Shown: positions 17,337-27,119 of the stretch, one piece after another
How the letters are laid out: every line of letters starts with the position of its first letter
Position numbering within the stretch: the first letter of the stretch is position 1
Source: Paralcaligenes ureilyticus
GTDB lineage: Bacteria > Pseudomonadota > Gammaproteobacteria > Burkholderiales > Burkholderiaceae_B
Assembly: GCF_004346225.1 (NCBI RefSeq)
Contig: NZ_SMAJ01000007.1
Location: 62,001 to 126,000 of the forward strand
Direction of reading: 5' to 3'
DNA: 64,000 bases
Notes under the pieces: model-generated
What the model was told of the DNA's origin: nothing
Databases searched by the model: none
The model's input: the letters and a program-made list of their open reading frames with translations, nothing else
Position numbers and translations under genes: made by a program

Positions 17337-20300
17337 TCATTGACGAATGGATCGAGGGTGTTCGATACGCCGTCGCTGCAACAAATACCAGGCGGCTGGA
17401 ATCACGAACATCGAGAGGATGGGCGCTGTCACCATGCCGCCTATCATGGGCGCCGCGATCCGTTGCATGACTTCGGATCCGGTGCCTTGACCCAACATGA
17501 TGGGAAAGAGCCCTCCTAGGACAACGGCCACGGTCATGGCTTTGGGACGAACGCGAAGCACGGCTCCTTCGCGGATGGCGTCCAGAAGGAGCGGCTCGGT
17601 CAACGGTTTACCGGCTTGCAGCCGACTGTCTAGTGCGTTTTTCAGATAAAGCAGCATCACGACGCCGAACTCGGCTGAAACACCCACAAGCGCTATAAAC
17701 CCCACTGCGGTGGCCACCGAGATGGCTTGGCCAAGAATCCATATCAGCCAGAAGCCGCCGACCAAGGCGAACGGCACGGTGAGCATCAATAGCAGCGCAT
17801 CGGCCGCCGAGTTGAAGGTTAGAAACAGAAGGACAAAGATGAGGCCGAGCGTCATGGGAATGACCGTTCGCAGCGTCGCTTCGGCTCGTTGCAAATACTC
17901 GAACTGGCCGGACCAGGCAATCGAGTAACCGGCCGGCAATACCACTTTCTCGGCGACGGCTTGCTGCATGGCTTTGACTGCCGTAGAGAGGTCGGTGTTG
18001 TGGATATCAACGTAAACATACCCGGTCAGTCGGGCATTTTCGCTGCGTATCATGGGAGGCCCATCGGAAATCTTCAGGTCCGCAACGTCGCCAAGCAGGA
18101 TTTGGGCTCCTTGGTCGGTGACAATGGGAATCTGGCGCAACTTTTCCAGCGAGTCTCGTATTTCGCGCGGGTATCGGACGTTGATGGGGAAGCGTTCACG
18201 GCCGTCGATTACCTCGCCCACGTTCTCGCCGCCCACCGCGGAGGACACGACCGATTGGATATCCGTAATAGCCAGTCCGTAGCGAGCCGCTGAAAGGCGG
18301 TTGATATCGACGTCAATGTAGTGGCCGCCGTTTAAGCGTTCAGCCAATGCCGAGGTGACGCCGGGTACGTTTTTGACCGCCGCCTCGACTTGTGTCGCGA
18401 TTTTGTCAATTTGCCCTAAGTTGCCTCCAGAAATCTTGATGCCGACCGGTGTTTTAATGCCGGTCGATAACATGTCCAGGCGATTCCGAATGGGCGGCAC
18501 CCAAACGTTCGTCAGACCCGGCACTTTAACGGTTCGGTCCAGGTCGGCAATCAGCTTTTTGGGCGTCATGCCTGGGCGCCATTGGTCGCGAGGTTTGAAT
18601 TGAATGGTGGTCTCGAACATTTCGAGCGGTGCCGGGTCAGTCGCTGTGTCCGCGCGGCCGGACTTGCCGAATACGGTTGCCACTTCCGGGACAGTCTTGA
18701 TTAGACGGTCTGTCTGCTGCAAGAGTTCGGTGGCCTTTTGTACTGAGATCCCGGGCAGCGCCGTGGGCATATACAACAGGTCGCCTTCATCCATCGCTGG
18801 CATGAATTCACTACCCAGACGCGATACGGGAACCAAGGTCACCACCAATGCGACCAGCGCCAGCCCAATGACCACCCAGGGGCGCCGAAGCGTGACCTCG
18901 AGTAAGGGCCGATATAGCCAGATCAGTACGCGGCTGATGGGGTTGGACATTTCGCTGGGAATATGGCCGCGAATGAAATAGCCCATGAGCACGGGCACGA
19001 GCGTGACCGAAATTCCCGCCGCGGCCGCAATCGAGTATGTTTTCGTGAATGCGAGCGGTGCGAACAGCTTGCCTTCTTGCCCTTCGAGCGAAAATACAGG
19101 GATGAACGACAGCGCGATAATGAGTAGCGAAAAGAAAAGGGCCGGCCCTACCTCGGCCGTTGACTTGGCCATGAGCTCCCACCTTTGGGCCGCCGTAATC
19201 GGCACGTCGGGGTGCTCGTGCTCGTACGCTTCCAGATGTTTATGGGCGTTTTCTATCATTACGATGACCGCGTCTATCATCGCGCCAATCGCGATGGCAA
19301 TCCCGCTCAGCGACATGATGTTGGCGTTAATGCCTTGATAGCGCATCACAATGAACGCGGCCAATATTCCCAGCGGCAACGAGAAAATGGCCACCAGGGC
19401 GCTTCGCAGATGAAATAGAAATAGGGCGCAGATAAGCCCGACAATAATGAATTCTTCGATCAGCTTGTCCGTGAGATTGTTCACTGCCCGTTTGATCAAC
19501 TGCGAGCGATCGTAAGTCGTGACCACCTCGACGCCGGGGGGCAGGGACTTCTTCAAGTCGGCGAGCTTGGCTTTCACCGCGTTGATGGTGGTTAGCGCAT
19601 TTTTTCCGGAGCGCATCACAATCACGCCGCCGGCGACTTCGCCTTCGCCGTTAAGCTCGGCCACGCCCCGGCGCATCTCCGGCCCAATCTGTATGCGGGC
19701 CACATCGCCCAGCAAGACGGGTGTTCCCGTCTTGTCCGTACGAAGTACGACGTTCCTGAAGTCGTCCAGGGAATGCAGGTACCCCGAAGAGCGCACCATA
19801 TACTCTGACTCGGCCAATTCGACCACAGAGCCGCCGGACTCCTGATTCGCCTTGCCTAGCGCCTCACGGACGGTCGCCAGGGTGATTCCATAGGCGCGCA
19901 GCTTGTCCGGATCCACCACCACCTGGTACTGACGCACCATGCCGCCAATGGAAGCGACCTCCGAGACGTCCGGCACCGCTTTGAGTTCGAACTTCAGGAA
20001 CCAGTCGTTAAGCGCCCTGAGCTGTCCCAGATCGTGCTTGCCCGTGCGGTCCACGAGCGCATATTCGTAGATCCAGCCCACTCCGGTGGCGTCTGGCCCA
20101 AGAGAGACGGTGGCTCCCTGAGGAAGCCGGCTTTGTACTTGATTGAGATACTCGAGCACCCTGGAGCGAGCCCAATACTGGTCGGTATTGTCATCGAATA
20201 AGACGTAAACAAACGCGTCTCCAAATGAGGAATACGCCCGGATGGTTTTGGCTCCGGGCACGCCAAGCAAGGTGGTGGTCAGGGGATACGTGACCTGGTC

Positions 20301-20486
20301 TTCGACCACTTGCGGGGCCCTGCCCGGATAGGACGCCTTGATGATGACTTGAGTGTCGGATAGATCCGGCAACGCGTCGACGGGAGTGTGGAGGAGAGAG
20401 ATGACGCCCCAAGCGGCCATGAAGACGGTCGCCAACAGCACCAGGAACCGGTTATAGATAGACCAGTGAATGAGGCGCGCAATCAT
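17337..20486 (-). CDS. cusA: CusA-like RND heavy-metal efflux pump
   Basis: Inner-membrane proton antiporter of 1049 residues, the usual length for CusA/CzcA. N-terminal segment [18 protein letters not shown], the RND motif [23 protein letters not shown] with acidic relay residues in the fourth membrane segment, periplasmic pore domains and a second set of six membrane segments near the end. [13 protein letters not shown] and the Met residues in the porter domain fit a monovalent (Cu+/Ag+) CusA. Its start overlaps the cusB stop by four bases. With CusB and CusC it would export metal from periplasm and cytoplasm to the outside. Confidence 0.94.
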   Translation of the reverse strand: MIARLIHWSIYNRFLVLLATVFMAAWGVISLLHTPVDALPDLSDTQVIIKASYPGRAPQVVEDQVTYPLTTTLLGVPGAKTIRAYSSFGDAFVYVLFDDNTDQYWARSRVLEYLNQVQSRLPQGATVSLGPDATGVGWIYEYALVDRTGKHDLGQLRALNDWFLKFELKAVPDVSEVASIGGMVRQYQVVVDPDKLRAYGITLATVREALGKANQESGGSVVELAESEYMVRSSGYLHSLDDFRNVVLRTDKTGTPVLLGDVARIQIGPEMRRGVAELNGEGEVAGGVIVMRSGKNALTTINAVKAKLADLKKSLPPGVEVVTTYDRSQLIKRAVNNLTDKLIEEFIIVGLICALFLFHLRSALVAIFSLPLGILAAFIVMRYQGINANIMSLSGIAIAIGAMIDAVIVMIENAHKHLEAYEHEHPDVPITAAQRWELMAKSTAEVGPALFFSLLIIALSFIPVFSLEGQEGKLFAPLAFTKTYSIAAAAGISVTLVPVLMGYFIRGHIPSEMSNPISRVLIWLYRPLLEVTLRRPWVVIGLALVALVVTLVPVSRLGSEFMPAMDEGDLLYMPTALPGISVQKATELLQQTDRLIKTVPEVATVFGKSGRADTATDPAPLEMFETTIQFKPRDQWRPGMTPKKLIADLDRTVKVPGLTNVWVPPIRNRLDMLSTGIKTPVGIKISGGNLGQIDKIATQVEAAVKNVPGVTSALAERLNGGHYIDVDINRLSAARYGLAITDIQSVVSSAVGGENVGEVIDGRERFPINVRYPREIRDSLEKLRQIPIVTDQGAQILLGDVADLKISDGPPMIRSENARLTGYVYVDIHNTDLSTAVKAMQQAVAEKVVLPAGYSIAWSGQFEYLQRAEATLRTVIPMTLGLIFVLLFLTFNSAADALLLMLTVPFALVGGFWLIWILGQAISVATAVGFIALVGVSAEFGVVMLLYLKNALDSRLQAGKPLTEPLLLDAIREGAVLRVRPKAMTVAVVLGGLFPIMLGQGTGSEVMQRIAAPMIGGMVTAPILSMFVIPAAWYLLQRRRIEHPRSIRQ

Positions 20487-22015
20487 TGTGCGCCTCCCGC
20501 AATGGGTTCGACGGTGGTCAGTTGGTATCCATTGCCCGACGATTTAAAAACAAAGTGAACCGTCTGGCCAACTTTCACATCGGGGAACGAAGCCGGGGAG
20601 GGCTTGCCGAACGTCATGGTCATCGCGGGCCAGTGCAGAGCGGGGACGGGCTGATGCGAGAAGGTCATGTCACTCGGTGTGATTTGCTTCACTATACCGA
20701 TTGTCTGGTAGCTTGGGGCCGAAGCTGCCGGAGGCGAGGCGGCTGGAGTGCTTACACCACCAGGCGCATTGCCTTCCAGCTTGGGGAAGACGGATTTCAG
20801 GCTGGCTTCCGAGTCGATCAAGAACTGACCGGAGGCCACGACCTGCTGTCCTTCTGTCAATCCGCCCAATATTTCGGTGCCGTTACCGACATCGTCGCCG
20901 ATCGTGACCTGAACGGGCTGTAGCCGGCCATCGCTGTTCTTGACGATCACCACAGATCGTTTGCCTGTCGTGATCACTGCCTCGGAGGGGACGAGCAGGC
21001 GTGAAACGGCTTTCTCCGCGCTGATATGGGCTCGCATCAGCATTCCCGGTGTCATTCTGAAGCCGGGATTGTCGATTTCGAGGCGGGCCTGGAGCGTGCG
21101 GCTGGTCGCGCTGATTCCCGGCAGGATTTCGCGGATATGTCCGGTAAAGTGCTGGGTCGAGTCGCCCGCAAATACCGCATTGACGCCCATGCCGGGGCGA
21201 ACCTGCAAAGCCATCGATTCGGGGACTTCGACCACGAGCCACAGCTTGCTCAAACCCGCCACCTTGGCCAGCGTCTGGCCCGGCGTCACCATGGCGCCGT
21301 TGCGCACATTGAGCTCGGTGAGCACGCCCGTTTCCGGCGCGCGCAGAATAAGATGGCTTTGCGCCTTGTTCGTTCGATCGAGCGCTTTGATGATGTCCTC
21401 GGGGATCGACATGGCCCGCATGCGCGAGCGGGATGCCGACAGCAAGTCTTGGCCGGCGTGGCCATGCTTGAGGGCGAGATACTCCTCTTGCGGCGCAAGC
21501 CAGTCGGGAACAAACAAGGAGGCAATCGGAGCGCCTTTGGCAACCCGCTGCATCGGCGCGTTCGCGTACAAGCGGTCGATGTAACCCGTTACCCGGGACT
21601 GAATCACATCGGCCTGCGACTCGTCAAACTGGGTCGTACCCACGGCATCGAACCCTTCTTTCGTTTCTTGTCGCTTTGCCGTCGCGTAACGGATGCCCAA
21701 ATTCTGCTGGAGCGATGGATCGACTTTAATGCCGCTGGCCCCGTCTTCGTCTGCATAGACGGGCTGCAGCGGCATATCCATGAAGGGCGATTTTCCGGGC
21801 TTGTCGAAATGTTGGCTCGGAGTCATCGGATCGTGCCAGTACAGAATCTTTCGGTCGGCTTTGGAGGGTTCCTTGCCATCAACAGTAGCAGCCATTGCGG
21901 ACTCTTGCAGTAGGGCGCTACGGGTATGTCGAGACCCCACCGCGTAGCCAGCGCCGATCAATACTGCCGCCACAAAGAGCGCGACCAGTGCGCGCGTCGG
22001 GTTAGTTTGTCGCAT
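20483..22015 (-). CDS. cusB: CusB-like membrane fusion protein with a fused CusF domain
   Basis: Periplasmic adaptor of 510 residues linking CusA to CusC. One N-terminal membrane anchor, a heavy-metal-binding segment (YWHDPM...KSPFMDM-L-PVY near 58-90), hairpin and lipoyl/barrel domains, then from about residue 435 a CusF-type domain ([17 protein letters not shown]...HWPAMTM) with the Trp and Met ligands of E. coli CusF. Thus the operon has two CusF domains, this canonical one and the separate Trp-less CusF. The fusion is seen in other proteobacterial Cus/Sil-like systems. Confidence 0.93.
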   Translation of the reverse strand: MRQTNPTRALVALFVAAVLIGAGYAVGSRHTRSALLQESAMAATVDGKEPSKADRKILYWHDPMTPSQHFDKPGKSPFMDMPLQPVYADEDGASGIKVDPSLQQNLGIRYATAKRQETKEGFDAVGTTQFDESQADVIQSRVTGYIDRLYANAPMQRVAKGAPIASLFVPDWLAPQEEYLALKHGHAGQDLLSASRSRMRAMSIPEDIIKALDRTNKAQSHLILRAPETGVLTELNVRNGAMVTPGQTLAKVAGLSKLWLVVEVPESMALQVRPGMGVNAVFAGDSTQHFTGHIREILPGISATSRTLQARLEIDNPGFRMTPGMLMRAHISAEKAVSRLLVPSEAVITTGKRSVVIVKNSDGRLQPVQVTIGDDVGNGTEILGGLTEGQQVVASGQFLIDSEASLKSVFPKLEGNAPGGVSTPAASPPAASAPSYQTIGIVKQITPSDMTFSHQPVPALHWPAMTMTFGKPSPASFPDVKVGQTVHFVFKSSGNGYQLTTVEPIAGGAQ

Positions 22016-22024
22016 GTCTTTTCC

Positions 22025-23320
22025 TTATTGGCCGAACTGACTATTTTTTGGGATGACTTGGTATTCAAGCCGGGCCCAAATCTGCGCCACGTCGCGTTCA
22101 AGATCTACGATCTGGAGTTGGGCATCGAGCTGAGTGCGCCTTGCGTTAAACACATTGGCCAGTGAGCCCGTGCCGGCTTTGTAGGCGGCGGTAGCCAGCC
22201 GGACTTGTCGGTCAGTGGCCGGCAAGAGGGTGCGCTTGAATTGAGCAATCCGTTCCCGTCCATTGGCCAGCGAGGTGGATAAGTTTTGAATATTCGCCTG
22301 AATTTGACGTATGGTGTCCCGGTACATAAAACGCGCCTTGTTGCCCAGAGCCGCTTTTTCAGCCACATCCCGGTCCTGTCGATTGGCCCGGGAAATGGGC
22401 AGGGGAATGCTCACCCCTATGGACACCATGTTTGAGTATTGGCTACCCCGCTGCTGATAGGTCACTCCCCACGTCCAGTTCGGCGTTCGGTTGCTGCTGG
22501 CCACGGCCGTGTCCGCATCCGCCACGGAAATATCGCGCCTGGCGGCGATAAGCTCAGGTTGAACTTGGTAGAGCTCTTCGAGTGAAAGGGATGGAACATG
22601 GGATTCAAGTGTCGGTATATCGCCGGCGACGTCGGTCACCGGCGAGGCGACCCATCGACCGAGCACAATCAGCGCAGAGTGCAAGGTCTGCTGCGCCTTA
22701 AGCATCTGGTCCTCGGCTTGAGATCGCATGATTTGCGCTTGCGTCACCTCACCCGCGCTGGCTCTCGCGCCACGGTAGGACGCACGGGTCGCGGCAAGCT
22801 CATGGGTCATGTGGTTTACCAAGGCCTTCGAGAGCTTAAGCGCGCGTTGCGCATACGCCGCATCGAGCCAGGCGATCGCCGTCTGCCGACGCGTGTTCGC
22901 CACCTGCACCAAATAGCCCGCCCGCTCCTTGTCGATTACACGGTTTGCAAGATCGGATCGACGCTCGCGTTTGTCCGAAGACACCCATTCCTGTTCGATG
23001 CCAACGTAGCGCGTGGTCATGAAATCCTGGGTGAGTGAGTAGCGCTGTGCCCCATTGACGGGCAGGTTGTCGATGCCGGCTTTAAGGACAGGGTCGGGTA
23101 ATTGATCTGCTCTAACGGCGGCATTGGAACTGGCCAGCACCGACGATTGACTCGCTTGTAGGGCGGCCGAGCGATTCGTGGCCTGGTAAAGTGCCGTCTC
23201 CAGCGTCAGGCCAACATCCTGGCCATAAGCGCTTGCGCTGGCGAGCGTTAATAACACGCATAGAACACGGGTGCGCGTCAGGGCGCGCTGCGATGCGAGC
23301 GCGCGTAGTGATTGAAGCAT
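22025..23320 (-). CDS. cusC: CusC-like outer-membrane efflux channel (TolC family)
   Basis: Protein of 431 residues with a signal peptide (ending LASASAYGQD) and two repeats of the TolC/OEP family rich in long helices (for example QNLSTSLANGRERIAQFKRTLLP). It forms the outer-membrane duct of the Cus pump. First of the four certain cus genes; a small secreted protein gene lies 75 bases upstream and may belong to the operon. I see no good CueR-type promoter directly before cusC. Confidence 0.9.
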   Translation of the reverse strand: MLQSLRALASQRALTRTRVLCVLLTLASASAYGQDVGLTLETALYQATNRSAALQASQSSVLASSNAAVRADQLPDPVLKAGIDNLPVNGAQRYSLTQDFMTTRYVGIEQEWVSSDKRERRSDLANRVIDKERAGYLVQVANTRRQTAIAWLDAAYAQRALKLSKALVNHMTHELAATRASYRGARASAGEVTQAQIMRSQAEDQMLKAQQTLHSALIVLGRWVASPVTDVAGDIPTLESHVPSLSLEELYQVQPELIAARRDISVADADTAVASSNRTPNWTWGVTYQQRGSQYSNMVSIGVSIPLPISRANRQDRDVAEKAALGNKARFMYRDTIRQIQANIQNLSTSLANGRERIAQFKRTLLPATDRQVRLATAAYKAGTGSLANVFNARRTQLDAQLQIVDLERDVAQIWARLEYQVIPKNSQFGQ

Positions 23321-23395
23321 GATTCACTCCGAATAATCGAACGAAAACAAGGCGCGGCGGTGGCCGCAACCTTGGCAACGGGAATCGGAGTCAGG

Positions 23396-23803
23396 TCAAA
23401 TGCGCAGTCTAAGCGTCAAGAGAAAGAGCGTGTCATCGCTGCCGCCCGAGTCTGGGGAAGAGTCGGGAGTGGCCAGTTGCCACATGGGCGATGGGAGAGG
23501 GGGGGAAAGGGCGTAGGCAAAGAAAAGAACGGGTTCGGACGCGAGCGATTGCGCTACCGCGTTGGTGACTTGCCGTTGATCCGAAAAATGTTGTGCGCAA
23601 AGATTCGGCTGCGCGGCATCGATCATCTTCGAATGATCACCCGATTGGGTGCACGCTTCACCTTTCATCTGTGACGCCATAATCGGCGCCTGCCATTGAG
23701 GCAGCGGACACACATAGCTTGCTAATGCCAGACGCGAAAATAAGAGTGTGATGAGTAACACTAAAATCAACGATCGGTGGGCACTGGGGCGCAGGGAATA
23801 CAT
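23396..23803 (-). CDS. Small secreted Cys protein with CPLP motif (copy 1)
   Basis: Protein of 135 residues with a hydrophobic signal (SLILVLLITLLFSRLALAS) followed by YVCPLPQWQAPIMA, two further Cys residues (GEACTQ, NLCAQHF) and a long hydrophobic-to-polar tail. The same pattern, CPLP then Cys about 20 residues later and again about 20 later, occurs in the protein at 24946-25356. Unknown family; its place upstream of cusC and the Cys pattern suggest copper binding. A TATAAT lies at 23829-23834 on this strand, which argues for the ATG at 23803 rather than one at 23830. A decayed copy is at 41359-41436. Confidence 0.6.
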   Translation of the reverse strand: MYSLRPSAHRSLILVLLITLLFSRLALASYVCPLPQWQAPIMASQMKGEACTQSGDHSKMIDAAQPNLCAQHFSDQRQVTNAVAQSLASEPVLFFAYALSPPLPSPMWQLATPDSSPDSGGSDDTLFLLTLRLRI

Positions 23804-23940
23804 GGTTGGCCGGAAGCAAGTTGTGTGCATTATAGCCTCGAAAGATCACAAGACCGCCCGCACGAAGTTGCACGACTGCGGCTTCTTCCATTATTTTTTG
23901 AACGGGCTATTTCTTTTGCCATGTTGAATGTAAGGGGGTC

Positions 23941-23969
23941 GGGCGTGCGATCCATTGGATTGCACGCCC
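23941..23969. terminator. Stable hairpin downstream of a DUF4148 gene
   Basis: Arms GGGCGTGC and GCACGCCC with an inner GATCC/GGATT. No T-run follows on either strand, so it may be a factor-dependent terminator or RNA-stability element. Confidence 0.35.
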
Positions 23970-24008
23970 GGAGACCGTCACCTATCAATCTCCCTATTTA
24001 AGATGCCT

Positions 24009-24386
24009 TTAGTAGGCGGGGTCGGGAATCTCACCTGACGTTCTGGCCGCAACGAGCTCGGCCTGCACCTGTGCTCGGGTCTCGGAGCTATGAGTGGCTG
24101 TAGCGGGTGGATAATCTTCTTCGCCGTTACTTAACGTGCCGGCGGCGCGCGCCGCGTCCAGTTCGGCCTGCACCTGTGCCCGTGTCTTGAAACTATGCTC
24201 AGGATAGGCGACCGGATAATCCTCCTGCCCGGTACTGAGAAGGCCCATCGCTTTGGCTTCATGTAATTCGGTGATCACCTGAGCCCGAGTTTTAGTTGAT
24301 GGCGCCGCGGCACCCGAGTTGGCGGCTTGTGCCGCACCCGCTACTAGCGAAAGAGAAATCATCAATGCACTTACTAGGGTTTTCAT
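24009..24386 (-). CDS. DUF4148-type periplasmic protein with three internal repeats (copy 1)
   Basis: Protein of 125 residues: signal peptide (MISLSLVAGAAQAA) followed by three repeats of about 35 residues with the pattern KTRAQV-AEL--A---G-LS-GE-DYP. DUF4148 proteins are abundant in Burkholderiales; their function is unknown, though they often respond to copper. A close paralogue with the same signal peptide and repeats is at 41613-41981, and a more distant one at 50857-51183. No clear CueR or CopR site is visible directly upstream. Confidence 0.83.
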   Translation of the reverse strand: MKTLVSALMISLSLVAGAAQAANSGAAAPSTKTRAQVITELHEAKAMGLLSTGQEDYPVAYPEHSFKTRAQVQAELDAARAAGTLSNGEEDYPPATATHSSETRAQVQAELVAARTSGEIPDPAY

Positions 24387-24465
24387 AAAAGTTCCATCGG
24401 TATATTAAGAAATGACGGGTGGGCGTGATTATTCAGCGCTACCCTTGAAAAAAACAATCATCCGG

Positions 24466-24708
24466 CTAGCGCCCGTTTGCTATAGAAGCGTGCGCCTTGT
24501 CTTCCCCTGTGTTTTTATCGTTTTCCTTATGGCATGAGTTCATGCTTTTCATCATGAAAATCATCGATAAGGGGCATAGCAATATCAGTAAGAACGGCCC
24601 GCTCGCCAAAATAAAAGCGTGCGCCGCAGGCAGCGTGAAATAGGCCAGGGCAAGCAGCACGCCCAGTCCGAGGCCTACCTTAATCATGGTTTCGATATCG
24701 CATTTCAT
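24466..24708 (-). CDS. DUF2933-type small membrane protein (copy 2)
   Basis: Protein of 80 residues with two membrane segments (MIKVGLGLGVLLALAYFTLP and AFILASGPFLLILLCPLSMIFMM) and a polar tail containing CHKEND. Same family as 13955-14206 and 47420-47653. Upstream, 24709-24945 shows no gene. Confidence 0.82.
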   Translation of the reverse strand: MKCDIETMIKVGLGLGVLLALAYFTLPAAHAFILASGPFLLILLCPLSMIFMMKSMNSCHKENDKNTGEDKAHASIANGR

Positions 24709-24945
24709 CTTCTAACTCCTTCGATCCTGTCACGGTATGGACCAAGCTCCTGAAGCGCTAGGCCTCGGGCTTTGTTCAGTGGTGACGCGCGAGCAGCGTC
24801 TAATAAGGCCAAGGCCAATTAGGTGCTCGGTAACTATCAATAGAATGGTCTGTCCGTACCGGGACGATGTTGACGGCTCAGGTAGGCATCGGCCTATCGT
24901 GTCTATGCCATCAGGCGGTACGTGTGGCGAGCTTGCAAGGGGGGA

Positions 24946-25356
24946 TTAAATTTGGAAGCTGCAGTACAGGATGGAGAGAGAGGTGTTGCGTCGGGAACAG
25001 GGGATGGTCGCAGCGACGGGGCCTGCCGTTGGTTCTGTATGAAGGACTGGCATAGCCCCCGATCCGGCTGCTACGACAATCGGTTCCGGACTCGAAGGGA
25101 AAGGAGTTTGAGAACTGGGCATCCACGCTTGGGTAAAACAGGCGCGCGTGCTGGTTTGATCATTGGCCGGGAAATTGCATCCCACAGCGGAATGCGCATC
25201 CATGCCTTGTTGACAAGGCATGTGGCCTGCTGCCATCTGTGCGGTCTGGACGTACTTCGGTAGCGGGCACGCCTGTGCCGATTGCGCCAGCACGCCGAAC
25301 ATCAACAACGCGATGTAGGCCATGCCGATAAGGACGTTACGCCAAGTATTTTTCAT
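24946..25356 (-). CDS. Small secreted Cys protein with CPLP motif (copy 2)
   Basis: Protein of 136 residues with a signal segment (VLIGMAYIALLMFGVLAQSAQA), then CPLPKYVQTAQMAAGHMPC and GCNFPANDQ, that is the same CPLP and Cys spacing as the protein at 23396-23803. The start at 25356 is chosen because upstream codons lie in the CueR-type promoter at 25370-25400. Function unknown; CueR control and Cys/Met/His residues suggest a periplasmic copper binder. Confidence 0.68.
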   Translation of the reverse strand: MKNTWRNVLIGMAYIALLMFGVLAQSAQACPLPKYVQTAQMAAGHMPCQQGMDAHSAVGCNFPANDQTSTRACFTQAWMPSSQTPFPSSPEPIVVAAGSGAMPVLHTEPTAGPVAATIPCSRRNTSLSILYCSFQI

Positions 25357-25369
25357 AAGCATGGATCGA

Positions 25370-25400
25370 ATTCTGAACCTTCCCGCGGGGGGGATGTCAA
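25370..25400 (-). promoter_or_regulatory. CueR-type promoter for the CPLP protein gene
   Basis: On the minus strand TTGACA, a 19-bp spacer ending GGGAAGGTT, then CAGAAT. Only one side of the dyad is well kept. About 100 bases just upstream are repeated before the similar promoter at 26836-26866. Confidence 0.68.
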
Positions 25401-25497
25401 GCGCTGCTGCGAAAAATGTTGCAGAAAAAGCAAAACTATTCGGAAGTCGCAAATGTAGGGATCGTCATAGAACTTTGTGTTGCCAGTGTTCTTCCCA
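25396..25497. repeat. Direct repeat of a promoter-upstream region, copy A
   Basis: From GTCAAGCG to about TTCCC this segment is similar base by base to 26862-26964 (shared blocks include TGCTGCGAAAA, TTGCAGAAAAAGCAAA and GTAGG). Both copies stand in the same orientation directly upstream of CueR-type promoters of minus-strand genes. Confidence 0.75.
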
Positions 25498-25646
25498 AAA
25501 AAATGTACTTCGACTCCACCATCCGTGAAGGCCTCAAATTCGCCATCCATCATCCAAACCATTGGCCCAGAAAATACCTTAGCTTTCAAACATCAGTTTT
25601 CACACCTCTCGCGAAATTTTCTTCAAGCAGCTACACTCTCTTAGCC

Positions 25647-26246
25647 ATGTCTCGTTATTCATCCCAACGCCGCACCTTTATCTCGCTGGCTACAGCCGGC
25701 CTCTTGTCGCTTGGACTGGTAGGTTGCAAGCGCGCTGTCAAATTCCAGGGTAGCGACATCAGCGGCACCCACCTGGGCCACGATATGGCGATGGTCGACA
25801 GTACCGGCACGCTGCGCACGCTGGCCGATTACAAAGGTAAGGTGTTGGTGGTGTATTTCGGCTATACCCATTGCCCGGATGTGTGCCCGACCTCGATGGC
25901 CGAGCTTGCGCAAACCATGAAGTTGTTGAAAGGCGATGCGCAGAAAGTACAGGTCATTATGATTACGGTCGATCCCCAGCGCGACACAGGTGCCATTATG
26001 GCTTCGTACGCTAAAGCGTTTAATCCAAGTTTTGTGGGGCTGACGGGCTCGCCAGACCAGTTGCATAAAACAGCACAGTCTTTCAAGGTGTATTACGCCA
26101 AGGCATCGGGCGGTACGCCAGACAGCTACACCATGGATCACTCCGCATTTTTTTATATCCTAGATCAGACAGGCGAGGCCCGGGTATTGCTCCACGGCGA
26201 CGCACAGGCCAAAGTCATCGCCAGCGACATCCGGCAGTTGCTTTAA
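25647..26246 (+). CDS. SCO1/SenC-family copper chaperone, probable lipoprotein
   Basis: Protein of 199 residues. The N-terminus has a signal with lipobox LVGC, so it is probably a lipoprotein facing the periplasm. The thioredoxin-like fold carries the SCO copper site: CPDVC in THCPDVCPTS and His in TMDHSAFFYILD. SCO proteins deliver Cu to cytochrome oxidase or reduce its thiols; on a metal island it may buffer periplasmic copper. The ATG at 25647 gives the right signal length; longer upstream frames cover a repeat region. The next gene converges on it. Confidence 0.9.
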   Translation: MSRYSSQRRTFISLATAGLLSLGLVGCKRAVKFQGSDISGTHLGHDMAMVDSTGTLRTLADYKGKVLVVYFGYTHCPDVCPTSMAELAQTMKLLKGDAQKVQVIMITVDPQRDTGAIMASYAKAFNPSFVGLTGSPDQLHKTAQSFKVYYAKASGGTPDSYTMDHSAFFYILDQTGEARVLLHGDAQAKVIASDIRQLL

Positions 26247-26298
26247 GCACCGACCTCTGAAAAACCTGGGGAATCGGGGCCTCACGACTAAGTTGCAT

Positions 26299-26793
26299 TC
26301 AGTCGGCCAGTGCTTTTTTGATCGTGTTCATGAATGTGACCTCATTGTGGTTGCCCAGATAGCGTTTGATGATATGCCCCTGCTTGTCGATGAGGAAGGC
26401 GGTTGGGGTCAGGCTGATATTGCCATAGGCCTTGGCAATCTGGCCTTGTGCGTCGATGACGACCGGGAACGGCAGTTTGCGGGTTTGGGTATAGTTCAGG
26501 ACATAGTTGGGTGGGTCGTATTGCATGGCTACAAAGATAGCCTCATAGCCCTTGGGCGCGAGTTTATTATAGATTTTGATCATACTCGGCATCTGCTTGA
26601 TGCACGTCAAGCAACTGGTAGCCCAAAAGTCGACTAGCACGACTTTGCCGCGCAGATCGGCAGGGGTAATTTTTTGCCCGGTAAGCGTAACGAATGTGAT
26701 GTCGGGGGCCATCTTGTCTGCACCCGCGAATTGCCACACGCCAACGCCAGCCAAGGCTATGAGCGCGACCAGAGTGATTACGAATTTTTTCAT
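26299..26793 (-). CDS. TlpA/ResA-like periplasmic thioredoxin
   Basis: Protein of 164 residues with an N-terminal signal anchor (FVITLVALIALAGVGVWQF) and a TlpA-type thioredoxin domain: FVTLTGQKITPADLRGKVVLVDFWATSCLTCIKQMP (active site CLTC), cis-proline in SLTPTAFLID. It probably reduces periplasmic disulfides or apo-copper sites. A strong CueR-type promoter precedes it. Confidence 0.88.
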   Translation of the reverse strand: MKKFVITLVALIALAGVGVWQFAGADKMAPDITFVTLTGQKITPADLRGKVVLVDFWATSCLTCIKQMPSMIKIYNKLAPKGYEAIFVAMQYDPPNYVLNYTQTRKLPFPVVIDAQGQIAKAYGNISLTPTAFLIDKQGHIIKRYLGNHNEVTFMNTIKKALAD

Positions 26794-26835
26794 TTGATAA
26801 CCACAGCGCTGATCCGTAAATAACGCAGGAGTTAA

Positions 26836-26866
26836 ACTCTAAACCTTCCAGTGGACGGAAGGTCAA
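26836..26866 (-). promoter_or_regulatory. CueR-type promoter for the TlpA-like gene
   Basis: On the minus strand TTGACC, 19-bp spacer with the near-perfect dyad CTTCCG...CGGAAG-type arms, -10 TAGAGT. Best-conserved CueR-type site in the window together with 9493-9523. Confidence 0.85.
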
Positions 26867-26964
26867 GCGTTGCTGCGAAAATATTGCAGAAAAAGCAAAG
26901 CTATCCCGGGTTGCAAACGTAGGAGTCGTTGCAGAACATTGTGTAGCCAGAAATTCCCTTTTCT
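26862..26964. repeat. Direct repeat of a promoter-upstream region, copy B
   Basis: Partner of 25396-25497. The remaining gap up to 27119 holds no gene and marks the change from the copper block to the G+C-richer block. Confidence 0.75.
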
Positions 26965-27119
26965 TTCGACATTGCTACGTGCTTCGCCAAAAAGCACCAC
27001 TCGATTGGCATGGAAGCCTTGTTGGTGAATATATTTTTGCTCATTGCTTTAAAGAGGGATCCAAATTTTCTGGGCTTTGCGTGTGATCCTCGATACGTGA
27101 TGGGTTTCCTGGCCGATCT

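Noticed and set aside
21026..21913. Plus-strand frame of 295 codons
   Set aside because: Antisense to cusB; no family features.
22025..23400. A CueR-type promoter directly upstream of cusC
   Set aside because: TTGACC is present near 23395 but no -10 stands at 19 bp and no GGAAGG arm follows.
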